Origin: Methanothrix sp.
GTDB lineage: Archaea > Halobacteriota > Methanosarcinia > Methanotrichales > Methanotrichaceae
Assembly (NCBI GenBank): GCA_026394565.1
Contig: JAPKYA010000045.1
Location: 46,162-110,161, forward strand
Reading direction: 5' to 3'
Length of the DNA: 64,000 nucleotides
Shown: piece after piece, positions 42,059 through 50,387 of the stretch
Layout: the number at the start of each line of letters is the position of its first letter
How positions within the stretch are numbered: position 1 is the first letter of the stretch
The notes under the pieces: model-generated
Database searches by the model: none
Told to the model about the DNA's origin: nothing
What the model saw: only the letters and a program-made list of their open reading frames with translations
Made by a program: the position numbers and the translations under genes

Positions 42059-43657
42059 ATGCGCTTCTTCAACACTGCCGGGCCGGTTAATTGTGCCGAT
42101 CATTACTGCCTTCCGCCCCTGACGCGGTTCAATCTGCCACAGATCCTGGGACTGATAGAGCAGAAGAAGTACTTCGTGCTCCACGCGCCCCGGCAGACCG
42201 GCAAGACCACTTGCCTCCTGGCGCTGATGGACTACCTGAACCGGGAAGGGAAGTACCGGGCGCTCTATGCCAACTTCGAGGCCGCCCAGGGCGCGCGGGA
42301 GAACGTTGGGGAAGCGATGAGGGCTATCTTGGGCGTGCTGGGTTCCCAGGCCCGCTACTACCTTGCCGATCCATTTATGAAGAATTCCGTAAATGAGATC
42401 CTTGTCGATGTTGGGCCTTTTGGGGCTCTGGGCGAGGCCCTGAGCCGCTGGTCCGCCGGCAGTCCAAAACCAATTGTGCTCCTGATAGACGAGATCGATG
42501 CGCTGGTTGGAGACACGCTAATCTCTGTGCTCCGCCAGCTCCGGGCCGGCTACACCAATCGGCCATCTCAATTCCCATCCACCATCGTTCTTTGCGGCGT
42601 CAGGGACGTTCGTGACTACAGGATTCATTCTGACCGGGATAAGGTCGTGATCACAGGAGGCAGCGCCTTTAACATCAAAGCCGAGTCGCTGCGACTTGGA
42701 AATTTTTCTCGATCAGAGGTTGAAGCCCTCTACCGCCAGCATACCGAGGAGACCGGCCAGATCTTCGAAGCTCCAGCGCTGGATAAGGCCTGGGCCCTCA
42801 CAGCAGGCCAGCCCTGGCTGGTCAATGCCCTGGCCTACGAGGCCTGTTTCAGAATGGCTGACGGCAGCGACAGGTCCATGCCTATCAGTTGCGAGCTAAT
42901 CGCCCAGGCCAAAGAGAACCTGATCTCAAGACGCGAGACTCACCTGGACCAGTTGGCAGACAAGCTGCGAGAAGAGCGTGTGCGCAGAGTTGTGCAGCCC
43001 ATTCTTGTGGGCGAGCCGTTCGAGGGGCAGTTTCGATCTGATGATGTGGAGTACGTCGCAGATCTGGGGCTCATCACTCAAGAAAAGACTGGAGCCTTGA
43101 GGATCTCCAACGAGATCTACCAGGAGATTATACCGCGCGTACTCTCCTGGGATGCCCAGACCGGTATGACGCTGGAGCCCGCCTGGTACATCCTGCCCGA
43201 TGGCAGACTGGACCTCTCGAAGCTTCTGGAGGCTTTCCAGCAGTTCTTTCGCGAGCACTCCGAGAGCTGGCTTGAGAGGTTCGACTACCGCGAGGCAGGA
43301 CCGCAACTGCTGATGCAGGCCTTTTTGCAGCGGATCGTCAATGGCGGCGGACGTGTTGAGCGCGAGTACGGCTTGGGTCGCGGCCGCACAGATCTGCTCG
43401 TGATCTGGCCGTTTGCAGAAGGTGTGCAAAGAGCAGTCATAGAGCTGAAGGTCATGCATAAGTCCAGGGCCCGGACAATCCATGAGGGACTTGCCCAGGT
43501 CAGGGAGTATGTAGACCGCTGCGGTGCTGCAGAGGCGCATCTGGTGGTCTTTGACAGAACTCCTGGAAAGCCGTGGTCCAGGAAGATCTTTAGGAAAAAG
43601 GAGAGCTACCTGATGCCAGAAGGCATTGAACTGGCCATCGGCATCTGGGGGATGTGA
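42059..43657 (+). CDS. AAA-type ATPase fused to a PD-(D/E)XK nuclease-like domain
   Basis: The 532-residue protein has a P-loop (HAPRQTGKTTCLLAL), a Walker B (IVLLIDEIDAL) and a sensor-like VLCGVRDVRD, the build of archaeal AAA_14-like or STAND-type ATPases. The C-terminal 110 residues read GRGRTDLLVIWPF...RAVIELKVMHKS, with Asp and ExK spacing of the PD-(D/E)XK nuclease superfamily, as in PDDEXK_9 fusions. Many such proteins occur in multiple copies in methanogens with no known role; defence or mobile-element control is often suspected. It stands alone on the + strand and is convergent with the next gene. Confidence 0.75.
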   Translation: MRFFNTAGPVNCADHYCLPPLTRFNLPQILGLIEQKKYFVLHAPRQTGKTTCLLALMDYLNREGKYRALYANFEAAQGARENVGEAMRAILGVLGSQARYYLADPFMKNSVNEILVDVGPFGALGEALSRWSAGSPKPIVLLIDEIDALVGDTLISVLRQLRAGYTNRPSQFPSTIVLCGVRDVRDYRIHSDRDKVVITGGSAFNIKAESLRLGNFSRSEVEALYRQHTEETGQIFEAPALDKAWALTAGQPWLVNALAYEACFRMADGSDRSMPISCELIAQAKENLISRRETHLDQLADKLREERVRRVVQPILVGEPFEGQFRSDDVEYVADLGLITQEKTGALRISNEIYQEIIPRVLSWDAQTGMTLEPAWYILPDGRLDLSKLLEAFQQFFREHSESWLERFDYREAGPQLLMQAFLQRIVNGGGRVEREYGLGRGRTDLLVIWPFAEGVQRAVIELKVMHKSRARTIHEGLAQVREYVDRCGAAEAHLVVFDRTPGKPWSRKIFRKKESYLMPEGIELAIGIWGM

Positions 43658-43692
43658 AAGCGCCATCCGCCTGTAGAAGGGTGACGCCGGTC

Positions 43693-44529
43693 TTAATCCA
43701 TCAGCAAGGTGTAAGCAGTCTCCCTTTTGAAGTTTTTCGTGTGCTCATTCTTGTTGATGATGCCGCCCTGGCCGTCCCTCTGCGAGATGGTAATGGTGTG
43801 GGTCTTGTCTCCGCCTATTGTCAGGCTGGCTATCCCGTCCAGAGAGCCATCGCTCGTGTCGCTGCTGAAAAAGACGCCGTCCACATAGACATCGTAGCCC
43901 CTGATTCTCTGGGATTTTATGGTAACAAAAGCGTCACCCATCAAGATCGAATTCACATCCAATGGCGAGAACGACTGCTCGCTTTGTCGGGGCAAGACAT
44001 CTAAGATCAGGGCATTGCCGGGCTCGTTTCCCTGGGCCGGCAGAATGAAGAGCCTGCCGCTCTCCTCCGGCCTCAGTTTGAGCCGATGGTAGCCGGTCGG
44101 GAATTTGAAATTCCAGTGCTTAATGGTGCTATTGGCATAGGATATGAGATAGATATCGCCGCCGCCGTCCTGGGGAGTGTGCACGATCAAATCTACATCT
44201 TCACCGGCCGTGACCTGATCATACCGGCTCCAGACCGCTCCCTTTCGGATCCAAAGCTCGCTGAAAAGGGGTTCGAAGGCGGCAACGGAAATGTAATCCG
44301 AGTAGTTCAACTGCAGCCCTCCCAGGCGGATGAACTGGGGCTCATTGCCGCTCAGGTTGAAGGCGATGGGATCCGAGAGAGTTGAGGCTCTATTTTCCTG
44401 GGGCACCTCTGTGGCGCTTATCCAGGGCTCTTCGGTCCAGCTCTGATTTCCTGATGGCGAGGCATATGCCGAAACCGCAAGCATCGAAATAAGTGCCACA
44501 AGCGCTGCGACATAATGTTTGAAACGCAT
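43693..44529 (-). CDS. Secreted beta-rich protein downstream of argS
   Basis: From the ATG at 44529 (MRFKHYVAALVALISMLAVSAYA) the product has a classic signal peptide and about 255 mature residues rich in beta strands and Asn/Ser. A GTG at 44538 is the alternative start and overlaps the argS stop. Late features include IRGYDVYVDGVFFSSDTSDGSLDGIASLTIGGDKTHTITISQRDG, reminiscent of PEGA-like surface domains. No catalytic motif is seen. It follows argS by a few bases and is probably co-transcribed, with no obvious functional link. Confidence 0.62.
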   Translation of the reverse strand: MRFKHYVAALVALISMLAVSAYASPSGNQSWTEEPWISATEVPQENRASTLSDPIAFNLSGNEPQFIRLGGLQLNYSDYISVAAFEPLFSELWIRKGAVWSRYDQVTAGEDVDLIVHTPQDGGGDIYLISYANSTIKHWNFKFPTGYHRLKLRPEESGRLFILPAQGNEPGNALILDVLPRQSEQSFSPLDVNSILMGDAFVTIKSQRIRGYDVYVDGVFFSSDTSDGSLDGIASLTIGGDKTHTITISQRDGQGGIINKNEHTKNFKRETAYTLLMD

Positions 44530-44534
44530 GATCG

Positions 44535-46232
44535 TCACATCGTCTCTAAAGCCGGTATGCCCAGGGTCTCCAAAGTCGTTCGCAGTGCATTTTTAGCAGC
44601 TCTGGCCAGGGCCATTCTTGCCTGGCGGAGCCTGGGCTCGGCATCCAGCACCGGGCTGTAGCGGTAGAAGAGGTTGAAGCTCTCCGCCAGCTCGCGGGCG
44701 TATGTGGCCAGTTGATGGGGCTTGAGCTCCCGGGCGGCTCTGTCGATGACCAGATCGAACTGAGCGATCTTCTTGATGAGGGCGATCTCGTTTTCGCCGG
44801 TGAGCAGATCGGCCCGGACCTTGGCTTCCTGACCCACCTGCCCCTCTTCACCTTTGCGCAGGATGCTGCAGGCGCGGGCATGTGAGTACTGGATGAAGGG
44901 AGCAGAGAGCTTCTCAAAGTCCAGGGCCTGCTTCCAGTCGAAGGTGGTGGCCTTGTCCGGGGAGACCTTGACCACGTCGTAGCGCACTGCGCCTGCCGCC
45001 ACCTGGGCTGCCACCTCCTTGAGGAAGGCCTCGCTCTCCCCCGGTCGGCGCAGCTTGACCTCCTCATAAGCCCGGCTTTCTACCTCATCGAGCAGCTCAT
45101 CTGCGGAGATGAACTTGCCCTTCCTGGTGCTCATGGAGCCCGTGGGCAAAGAGACGAATTCGAATATTACTACCTCGGGCTCGCGAATGCCCAGCAAGCG
45201 CAGCGCGGTGCGCAGTTGTCCTGAGACCAGCTTGTGGTCGGCTCCCAGGATGTCCACAGAGCGATCTGAGTTTTGGGACTTGTAGCGGTGGTAGGCCAGG
45301 TCGCGGGTGATGTAAAGCGAGGTTCCGTTCGTCCTCTTGAGGACTATCTTCTTCTCAAAGCCGTACTGGGTGAGGTCGAGCTGAAAAGCGCCCTCATCGT
45401 ATTCGGTGAGCCCAGTCTTCTCCAGCAGCCCTACAATCTCGGCCACATCGCCTTTTCGCACAAACTCCGACTCCCAGTGGTAGCTGTCGTGGCGGATGTT
45501 CATCCTATGCAGAGTCTCTTCGATGCCCCGGATGGCATACTTGATGGCGCTCTGGATCTTGGCCACAGTCTCCTCGTCGCCCGCCTCGTAGCGCTGGATA
45601 ACCTGATCAGCCTCATCTCGGATCTCAGGATTGGTTTCCATGAGACGGTTGGCGGCGATGTAGACCTTGGCCACGGCATGGTCGGCCTTGCTGCCGTCAA
45701 GCTGGAAGTGATCGCAGCCGACGACCACCATGGCCTCCTGGCGGCCCATGTCGTTGACGTAGTACTGGGCGTCCACGGTGCACCCCGCCCGGCGCATGAT
45801 TCGCACCAGCGTGTCGCCGATGACCGAGTTTCTGATGTGGCCCACGTGCAGCGGCCCATCCGGATTGGCGGAGGTGTGCTCCACAATGACCTTCTCATTC
45901 ATGCGGCCGGTCCAGGCGTTGTCGGCCAGGGCCTGCTGTAGGATCGTGTCCAGGAACTTTTGGTTCATGAAGAAGTTAAGATAGGGACCGGCAAGCTCCA
46001 CCTTATCTACGTAATTGTAATCCTGGGAGAGGGCCTGATGGAGCTCTTTGGCAATGGCCATCGGGCTCTTCTTTAGCAGCGGAGCCAGCCGGAAGGCCAC
46101 GGACGAGGCCAGGTCGGCATGTGGGCTCACGTCCAGGCCCAGATTGTTTACTCCTTCCTCTACCTTGTAGCCGCAGCGCTCGAGGGCATCGCGGAGAAGG
46201 CCCTCGACCTCGCTCATAAAATCGAGAAACAT
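44535..46232 (-). CDS. argS: Arginyl-tRNA synthetase
   Basis: I start at the ATG at 46232 (MFLDFMSEVEGLL), since the track's first 12 codons have no support. The 565-residue protein is a class I synthetase charging tRNA-Arg. The HIGH-type motif is in SANPDGPLHVGHIRNSVIGD, the STRKGKF stretch matches the archaeal KMSK equivalent region, and the anticodon-binding DALR domain ends in LRQARMALARAAKNALRTTLETLGI. The length is normal for archaeal ArgS. It is divergent from the DUF4139 gene. Confidence 0.94.
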   Translation of the reverse strand: MFLDFMSEVEGLLRDALERCGYKVEEGVNNLGLDVSPHADLASSVAFRLAPLLKKSPMAIAKELHQALSQDYNYVDKVELAGPYLNFFMNQKFLDTILQQALADNAWTGRMNEKVIVEHTSANPDGPLHVGHIRNSVIGDTLVRIMRRAGCTVDAQYYVNDMGRQEAMVVVGCDHFQLDGSKADHAVAKVYIAANRLMETNPEIRDEADQVIQRYEAGDEETVAKIQSAIKYAIRGIEETLHRMNIRHDSYHWESEFVRKGDVAEIVGLLEKTGLTEYDEGAFQLDLTQYGFEKKIVLKRTNGTSLYITRDLAYHRYKSQNSDRSVDILGADHKLVSGQLRTALRLLGIREPEVVIFEFVSLPTGSMSTRKGKFISADELLDEVESRAYEEVKLRRPGESEAFLKEVAAQVAAGAVRYDVVKVSPDKATTFDWKQALDFEKLSAPFIQYSHARACSILRKGEEGQVGQEAKVRADLLTGENEIALIKKIAQFDLVIDRAARELKPHQLATYARELAESFNLFYRYSPVLDAEPRLRQARMALARAAKNALRTTLETLGIPALETM

Positions 46233-46360
46233 GGGAACACCAGTATGAATAGTATCTTTATCAATCAACTGGATGGGGCGATATAAGCATTACGTCATGT
46301 ACAGCCTTTTTGGGAAAGTATAAGATGTTCGGAGACTTACAATAATGGTGAGGATTTACC

Positions 46361-47590
46361 ATGAAGCTCTTTGCGGCTATTCTAATGCTGTTGTTATGCG
46401 CCCCGGCCCTTGCCGTCTCCGATGAGGAGGGCGCAGTCGAGGCCACTACCGCCATCACACTGCCTGTAGACTCGGTGACCATCTATCCGGACGGCCTGAT
46501 GGCAGTGAAAAGAACGGGAAGCCTGGATGTGACCGAGGGCGTGCACAAGTTTGTGATCAATGTTCCTGAAAAAGCCGAGCAAAGCTCAGTGCTCCTTTCC
46601 GTCAGCAATGCCACCCAGGAGAGGGTGGTCTACGATGCCAATCCCGTTTACACTCTGAACATCTCAGCGCCGGGATCGCAGAGCTTTGACCTCTCCTATC
46701 TCATGTACGATGCCGCCGCCTGGAAGCCGGTGTACGACCTGCACCTTCTCAGTGACTCTGTGCTGGTGAAGGCCAATGCCGTGCTCGGCAATCGAGGCGG
46801 AGAGGATCTCAAGAACGTGCGGCTCAAGCTGGTAGCAGGCCTGCCCCTGGGAACAGAGCCCTATCTTGCCAAGGCCGCGCCCCAGATAAATCAGAGATAT
46901 GCCGAAGCGGCTCCGGCGGCGGAATACATGGACTATGCCGCTTCACCCGCACCGGTCACCGGCGAGCTGGAGACGCTCTACATTTTCGAGCTGGAGGGGC
47001 GAAAGGACCTGGTCATGGACAAGGAGATCGGCTTTCCCCTCTTCGAGGAAGAGTCGCCCCTGGTGAGAGTCTACACCTGGGATGCCTCCAGCCAGGCGGA
47101 GGGCCCCACATTGGAGGAGATCCGGGCCAACAACACCCTGACCAATCCCTGGCCGACGGGAAAAGCTCTGCTTTACAGAAATGACGAGTACGTCTCCACC
47201 ATGGAGATGCCCTACACGCCGGCCGGCACCAATGCCTCTCTAGTGGTTGGCCCCTCTGCCGATCTGAAGGTGGAAAGCAAGCTTTCCGACTACAATAAAA
47301 CCGAGAATATCAGGGAAATAGGCTCCGGTGCAAAAAATCACACCATAAAAGAGACCACTGAGACCTGGACCTACTATCTGAAGATCAAGAGCAACCTGGA
47401 CCGCGCGGCAGCGCTGGAGGTAACCGACACCGTTCCCCAGGAGGCTGTGATCATCTCAGTCACGCCCAAGCCTGCCGAGAGCACGGCCACCAGCCTGAAG
47501 TGGAAGCTGGCACTCGCGCCGCGGCAGAAGACGGCCATCAATTACACCTACCAGGTGATCACGACGGAAAGCCTGGATAGCGTATATTGA
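46361..47590 (+). CDS. Secreted DUF4139-type protein
   Basis: The 409-residue protein has a signal peptide (MKLFAAILMLLLCAPALAVSD). The pattern SFDLSYLMYDAAAWKPVYDLHL, then NVRLKLVAGLPLG, YIFELEGRKDLVMDKEIGFPLFEE and a final LKWKLALAPRQKTAINYTYQV, is typical of the DUF4139 family of cell-envelope proteins. GGTGAGG precedes the ATG. The role is unknown in archaea; the beta-rich mature part suggests a surface or S-layer-associated structural function. It is divergently transcribed from argS across a gap of about 130 bases. Confidence 0.75.
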   Translation: MKLFAAILMLLLCAPALAVSDEEGAVEATTAITLPVDSVTIYPDGLMAVKRTGSLDVTEGVHKFVINVPEKAEQSSVLLSVSNATQERVVYDANPVYTLNISAPGSQSFDLSYLMYDAAAWKPVYDLHLLSDSVLVKANAVLGNRGGEDLKNVRLKLVAGLPLGTEPYLAKAAPQINQRYAEAAPAAEYMDYAASPAPVTGELETLYIFELEGRKDLVMDKEIGFPLFEEESPLVRVYTWDASSQAEGPTLEEIRANNTLTNPWPTGKALLYRNDEYVSTMEMPYTPAGTNASLVVGPSADLKVESKLSDYNKTENIREIGSGAKNHTIKETTETWTYYLKIKSNLDRAAALEVTDTVPQEAVIISVTPKPAESTATSLKWKLALAPRQKTAINYTYQVITTESLDSVY

Positions 47591-47804
47591 TGTAAGACTT
47601 TTTCTTTTTTGTGGGCAATAAAGTGGGTGTAACCTGTAATCTATTTCACCTTTTTTCGATATGCTTAGAACTGCAAGATATTAATATATTCAGGACCAGA
47701 ACCCACCATCCCGAACTCCGGTCCGGGCAGTAACCATCCTTTCGCCCGCGAAGTATCTTCCTGCTTGCCCAATCGTTTTGCGGTTGAACTTTTCATCATA
47801 GTAT
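47591..47804. other. Intergenic region with no gene
   Basis: Between the DUF4139 gene and the tandem duplication I see no open frame with a credible start. The stretch holds an AT-rich patch (AAGATATTAATATATTC at about 47674) that could be a weak promoter, but no gene follows it. Confidence 0.4.
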
Positions 47805-47879
47805 TAATGGTATATTAATCTAATTACTAAATATTTTTTCTCCAAAATGTATAAATAGTTTCAGGGTCAGAATCGATTT

Positions 47880-48143
47880 ATGCCAGAAGGTAAGAAGTAT
47901 AGCGGCTTGGTTTTTGTCAAGCAGGGAAGAATCGGAACCAAGAGTGAGGGTCCTGATTATTATCTGCAGACCAGGACGAAGGAATATGTTTTGAACCATG
48001 AGAGAGAATTTTTATATAAGCCAGAATACTTTTTGGAGTTTTTCTGTAGGAAGATGGTAGAGGTAACGGGGATACAAGTTGGTAATGAAATCAAAGTCAG
48101 CAACATAAAGGAAATCTGCCAGGCTTTGATTCCGAGTGAGTAA
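47880..48143 (+). CDS. Small OB-fold-like protein, copy 1
   Basis: The 87-residue soluble protein has the pattern SGLVFVKQGRIGTKSEGPDYYLQTRTKEYVL, then FCRKMVEVTGIQVGNEIKVSNI. This alternation of strands with GxxYxLxT and a late VEVxGxxxGNxIxVxxI is what small OB-fold (DUF5818-like) proteins show. There is no signal peptide. The TATA box ATGTATAAATAG lies about 26-37 bases upstream. It is one of two tandem paralogs. Nucleic-acid or small-ligand binding is possible; nothing more can be said. Confidence 0.62.
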   Translation: MPEGKKYSGLVFVKQGRIGTKSEGPDYYLQTRTKEYVLNHEREFLYKPEYFLEFFCRKMVEVTGIQVGNEIKVSNIKEICQALIPSE

Positions 48144-48258
48144 GAATAGAGCAATGGAATATCCGAGTTATTTAAGGTGCTAATAATAGTATATTAATTT
48201 AGCAATTAAATATTTCTTTTTCAAAATGCTTAAATAGTTTTGATGTCAAAATCGATTT

Positions 48259-48522
48259 ATGCCGGAAGCTAAGGATTTTAGTGGCTTGGTTTTTGTCAAG
48301 CAAGGAAGAGTCGGAAGCAGGAGTGAGGGGCCGGATTATTATCTGCAGACCAAGAAGCATGAATATGTCTTGAGCTATAAGCGAGGATCTTTATTCGAGC
48401 CCGATCCTTTTCTGGAGTCCTTCTGTGGGAAGATGGTAGAGGTAATAGGGACCCAAGATGGGAATGAAATCAAAGTCAGCAGCATAATTAAAATCAGCCA
48501 GCCTTCGATTCCTGATGAGTGA
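48259..48522 (+). CDS. Small OB-fold-like protein, copy 2
   Basis: This 87-residue paralog of the preceding gene has the same length and order (SGLVFVKQGRVGSRSEGPDYYLQTKKHEYVL, FCGKMVEVIGTQDGNEIKVSSI). About two thirds of positions are kept, with changes mainly in the middle loop (KRGSLFEPDPFLES). Copy 2 keeps GKMVEVIG, the more typical OB-fold form, where copy 1 has CRKMVEVTG. Its promoter is a copy of the first but has ATGCTTAAATAG, so strength may differ. Confidence 0.62.
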   Translation: MPEAKDFSGLVFVKQGRVGSRSEGPDYYLQTKKHEYVLSYKRGSLFEPDPFLESFCGKMVEVIGTQDGNEIKVSSIIKISQPSIPDE

Positions 48523-48654
48523 AAATAGTGGGAGGAGATATCCAAATTATTGCCGGGCAATCGATATGCTCGCTAATGCCATGGAAGAGCCCTAAATGCC
48601 GGAAATCATAACTATTGGATACAGCACTATCCGTTTTGAAAAAGGAGGCGCAAA

Positions 48655-49068
48655 ATGAAATTGATGGAGTATTTCAACAAGCAGCCAAGGCTGGGCGTCA
48701 TAAGCACATCGAGCAAGGACGGATGGGTGGACTGTGCCGTTTACGGCTCCCCGCAAATGATCGACGAAAAAACGGTTATCGTGGCACTGGCCAGGGGCCG
48801 CACCTTCGCCAACCTGGAGGAAAATCCCCATGCAGTGTTCATGATAATGGAGCCTGGAGCGGGAGTCCTGGACTGGAAAGGAATCCGGGTTTATCTCAGG
48901 ATGTTGGAGAACGCCACCTCGGGCCCAAAGTTAGAGACGTACAAAAGCCAGATGGCCAAAATTGTGGGCGAGCAGGCGGCAGGGATGATTGCCGTGCTGG
49001 CTACCTTCGAGGTAACGGAAGTCCGGCCGCTGATTGACTTTGGGCAGGGCTGGGAGAAGGGGATCTGA
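48655..49068 (+). CDS. Pyridoxamine 5'-phosphate oxidase-family flavoprotein
   Basis: The 137-residue protein has the split-barrel flavin-binding fold pattern: LMEYFNKQPRLGVISTSSKDGWVDCAVYGSPQMIDEKTVIVALARGRTFANLEENPHAVFMIMEP. A strong AAGGAGG site precedes the ATG. Members bind FMN or F420 and reduce or oxidise small molecules; in methanogens the substrate is usually unknown. The gene stands alone. Its length is typical for the single-domain general-stress type. Confidence 0.8.
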   Translation: MKLMEYFNKQPRLGVISTSSKDGWVDCAVYGSPQMIDEKTVIVALARGRTFANLEENPHAVFMIMEPGAGVLDWKGIRVYLRMLENATSGPKLETYKSQMAKIVGEQAAGMIAVLATFEVTEVRPLIDFGQGWEKGI

Positions 49069-49211
49069 TGGGCAAAGACATAGACTGCAGCCTTTCGATG
49101 GCAGGACGTGCGCATTATGCGGACTATCGATGGTGATAGACCTCCGACGCAAGTGATTTATTCTTATAGATGGCAACCAATCTCTAAAAACCTTGATGAG
49201 GACTGGCAATT

Positions 49212-49820
49212 ATGGTCAAAGGAAATTTGGCTGGCATCATCCTTTTGTTTTTGGCGATGATCTCAATTGGGCAGGCACAAATCAACAATAATGGCTTCGA
49301 TGTATATCTAAAAAACCTCTCTCTCGAACAGGCAACTGACGAGATCAAGAGCAGGGCGCCTGGAATTATAGAAAATGTGTCTCAGGATTTATTGCAGGTC
49401 AATTCCTCGGATATCCAGAATTTGAGCAATCTCTCTTCGGGATTGTTGAATGGTCTGTCCATTTGCGATATCAATCTCATAGAATCATCTGATCCAGATC
49501 GGAAGCCGGACATCAGGTTATTGGATGTGCGCACAGACACCGGCAGCTTTGATCTCTTGGGCCGCCATGCCGACTGCACTTTCACCCTCAATAATACCGG
49601 AAATGGCGATGGTGTGGCAGTTGTGAACTTCGAGAGAGACAATGGAATACTGCTCAAGAAAGCATCTTTTCTAGTTGCTAAAAACACAGCGCGGAAATTC
49701 AACGAGAAACTGGACCTGCCGCTACTGTCTTTTGGTCAAGTCAAGATCACCTGCTACATCGAGAGCCAAAGAAAGGCCAAGGCCGAGGATTGTCTGGACC
49801 CATACGTTCGGAAAAATTAG
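49212..49820 (+). CDS. Secreted hypothetical protein
   Basis: The 202-residue protein has a signal peptide (MVKGNLAGIILLFLAMISIGQAQ). A helical region follows (SLEQATDEIKSRAPGIIENVSQDLLQ). Then comes a beta-rich part with DCTFTLNNTGNGDGVAVVNFERDNGILLKKASFLV, which resembles the CARDB/APHP-type domain that often decorates archaeal surface proteins. Two late cysteines (CYIESQ, DCLDPYV) could form a disulfide. The function is unknown. Confidence 0.6.
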   Translation: MVKGNLAGIILLFLAMISIGQAQINNNGFDVYLKNLSLEQATDEIKSRAPGIIENVSQDLLQVNSSDIQNLSNLSSGLLNGLSICDINLIESSDPDRKPDIRLLDVRTDTGSFDLLGRHADCTFTLNNTGNGDGVAVVNFERDNGILLKKASFLVAKNTARKFNEKLDLPLLSFGQVKITCYIESQRKAKAEDCLDPYVRKN

Positions 49821-49851
49821 CATGGGGATAAGCCCATGCTTATGTTTTCAT

Positions 49852-50343
49852 CTATCCTCTCGAAAGGACGACATCCTTCCACCCGGCATGATCCAATGTG
49901 GATTCATCTCCAGCATCAACTCTTAGCACGACCTTAATCGGCCTTCCCGTGAATTGAGATGGAATGTAGGCATCGAATGCATTATGAGTATCTTCGCAAT
50001 TGAGCCTAGTAGGACCTACGAGGGTGAAATCAGGTATGCCCTGAGAGCGAATAATGATCTTGAATGTTACATCCCCGCACCATATGCAGCCAATTCCATA
50101 ACATGAATCCGGAAAAAGCCCATACTCTCCGGAAATGTGGTCCCTTTGGTTCGGCGTATATGTCCTGCCCGGAATCATGAAGTTGGTTAGATCGTAGACC
50201 CCCTCGATATATCCATTCGACACCCAGGTCGGATGGGTCCAGAGTAGTAATCCTTCGGCTTGATCTCCTACCAGTTTACCTCTCACAAGAGCAACTGACC
50301 CATCGTCATCGTCAAGAGAACCACCGAAATCGATATTACCCAT
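49852..50343 (-). CDS. Beta-sandwich surface-domain protein, N-terminus lost at an IS element
   Basis: The track frame starts at an internal ATG. The reading frame is open further upstream through DNFITNGYSASWTNSM up to the edge of the IS701-like element at 50387, so the gene has lost its signal peptide and start. The remaining sequence (RVDAGDESTLDHAGWKDVVLSRG at the end) looks like an extracellular carbohydrate-binding-type sandwich. Expression is doubtful unless a start is supplied by the IS. It may once have been joined to coding sequence now on the other side of the element. Confidence 0.5.
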   Translation of the reverse strand: MGNIDFGGSLDDDDGSVALVRGKLVGDQAEGLLLWTHPTWVSNGYIEGVYDLTNFMIPGRTYTPNQRDHISGEYGLFPDSCYGIGCIWCGDVTFKIIIRSQGIPDFTLVGPTRLNCEDTHNAFDAYIPSQFTGRPIKVVLRVDAGDESTLDHAGWKDVVLSRG

Positions 50344-50387
50344 TGAGTTGGTCCAACTGGCAGAATAGCCATTGGTAATGAAATTAT

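Larger units (their letters stand above)
47805..48522 (+). repeat. Tandem duplication of a promoter-plus-gene unit (379-bp period)
   Basis: Two diverged copies, 47805-48143 and 48184-48522, each contain an AT-rich upstream region and an 87-codon gene. Start codons and upstream landmarks are both exactly 379 bases apart. Shared upstream landmarks are AATGTATAAATAG or AATGCTTAAATAG (TATA) and TCAGAATCGATTT or TCAAAATCGATTT directly before the ATG. The whole unit, including its promoter, was duplicated and kept. Confidence 0.75.

Noticed and set aside
47000-49000. A CRISPR array, considered because of the repeated units near 48 kb.
   Set aside because: The repeats are two diverged gene copies, not short identical repeats with spacers; no array was found anywhere in the window.
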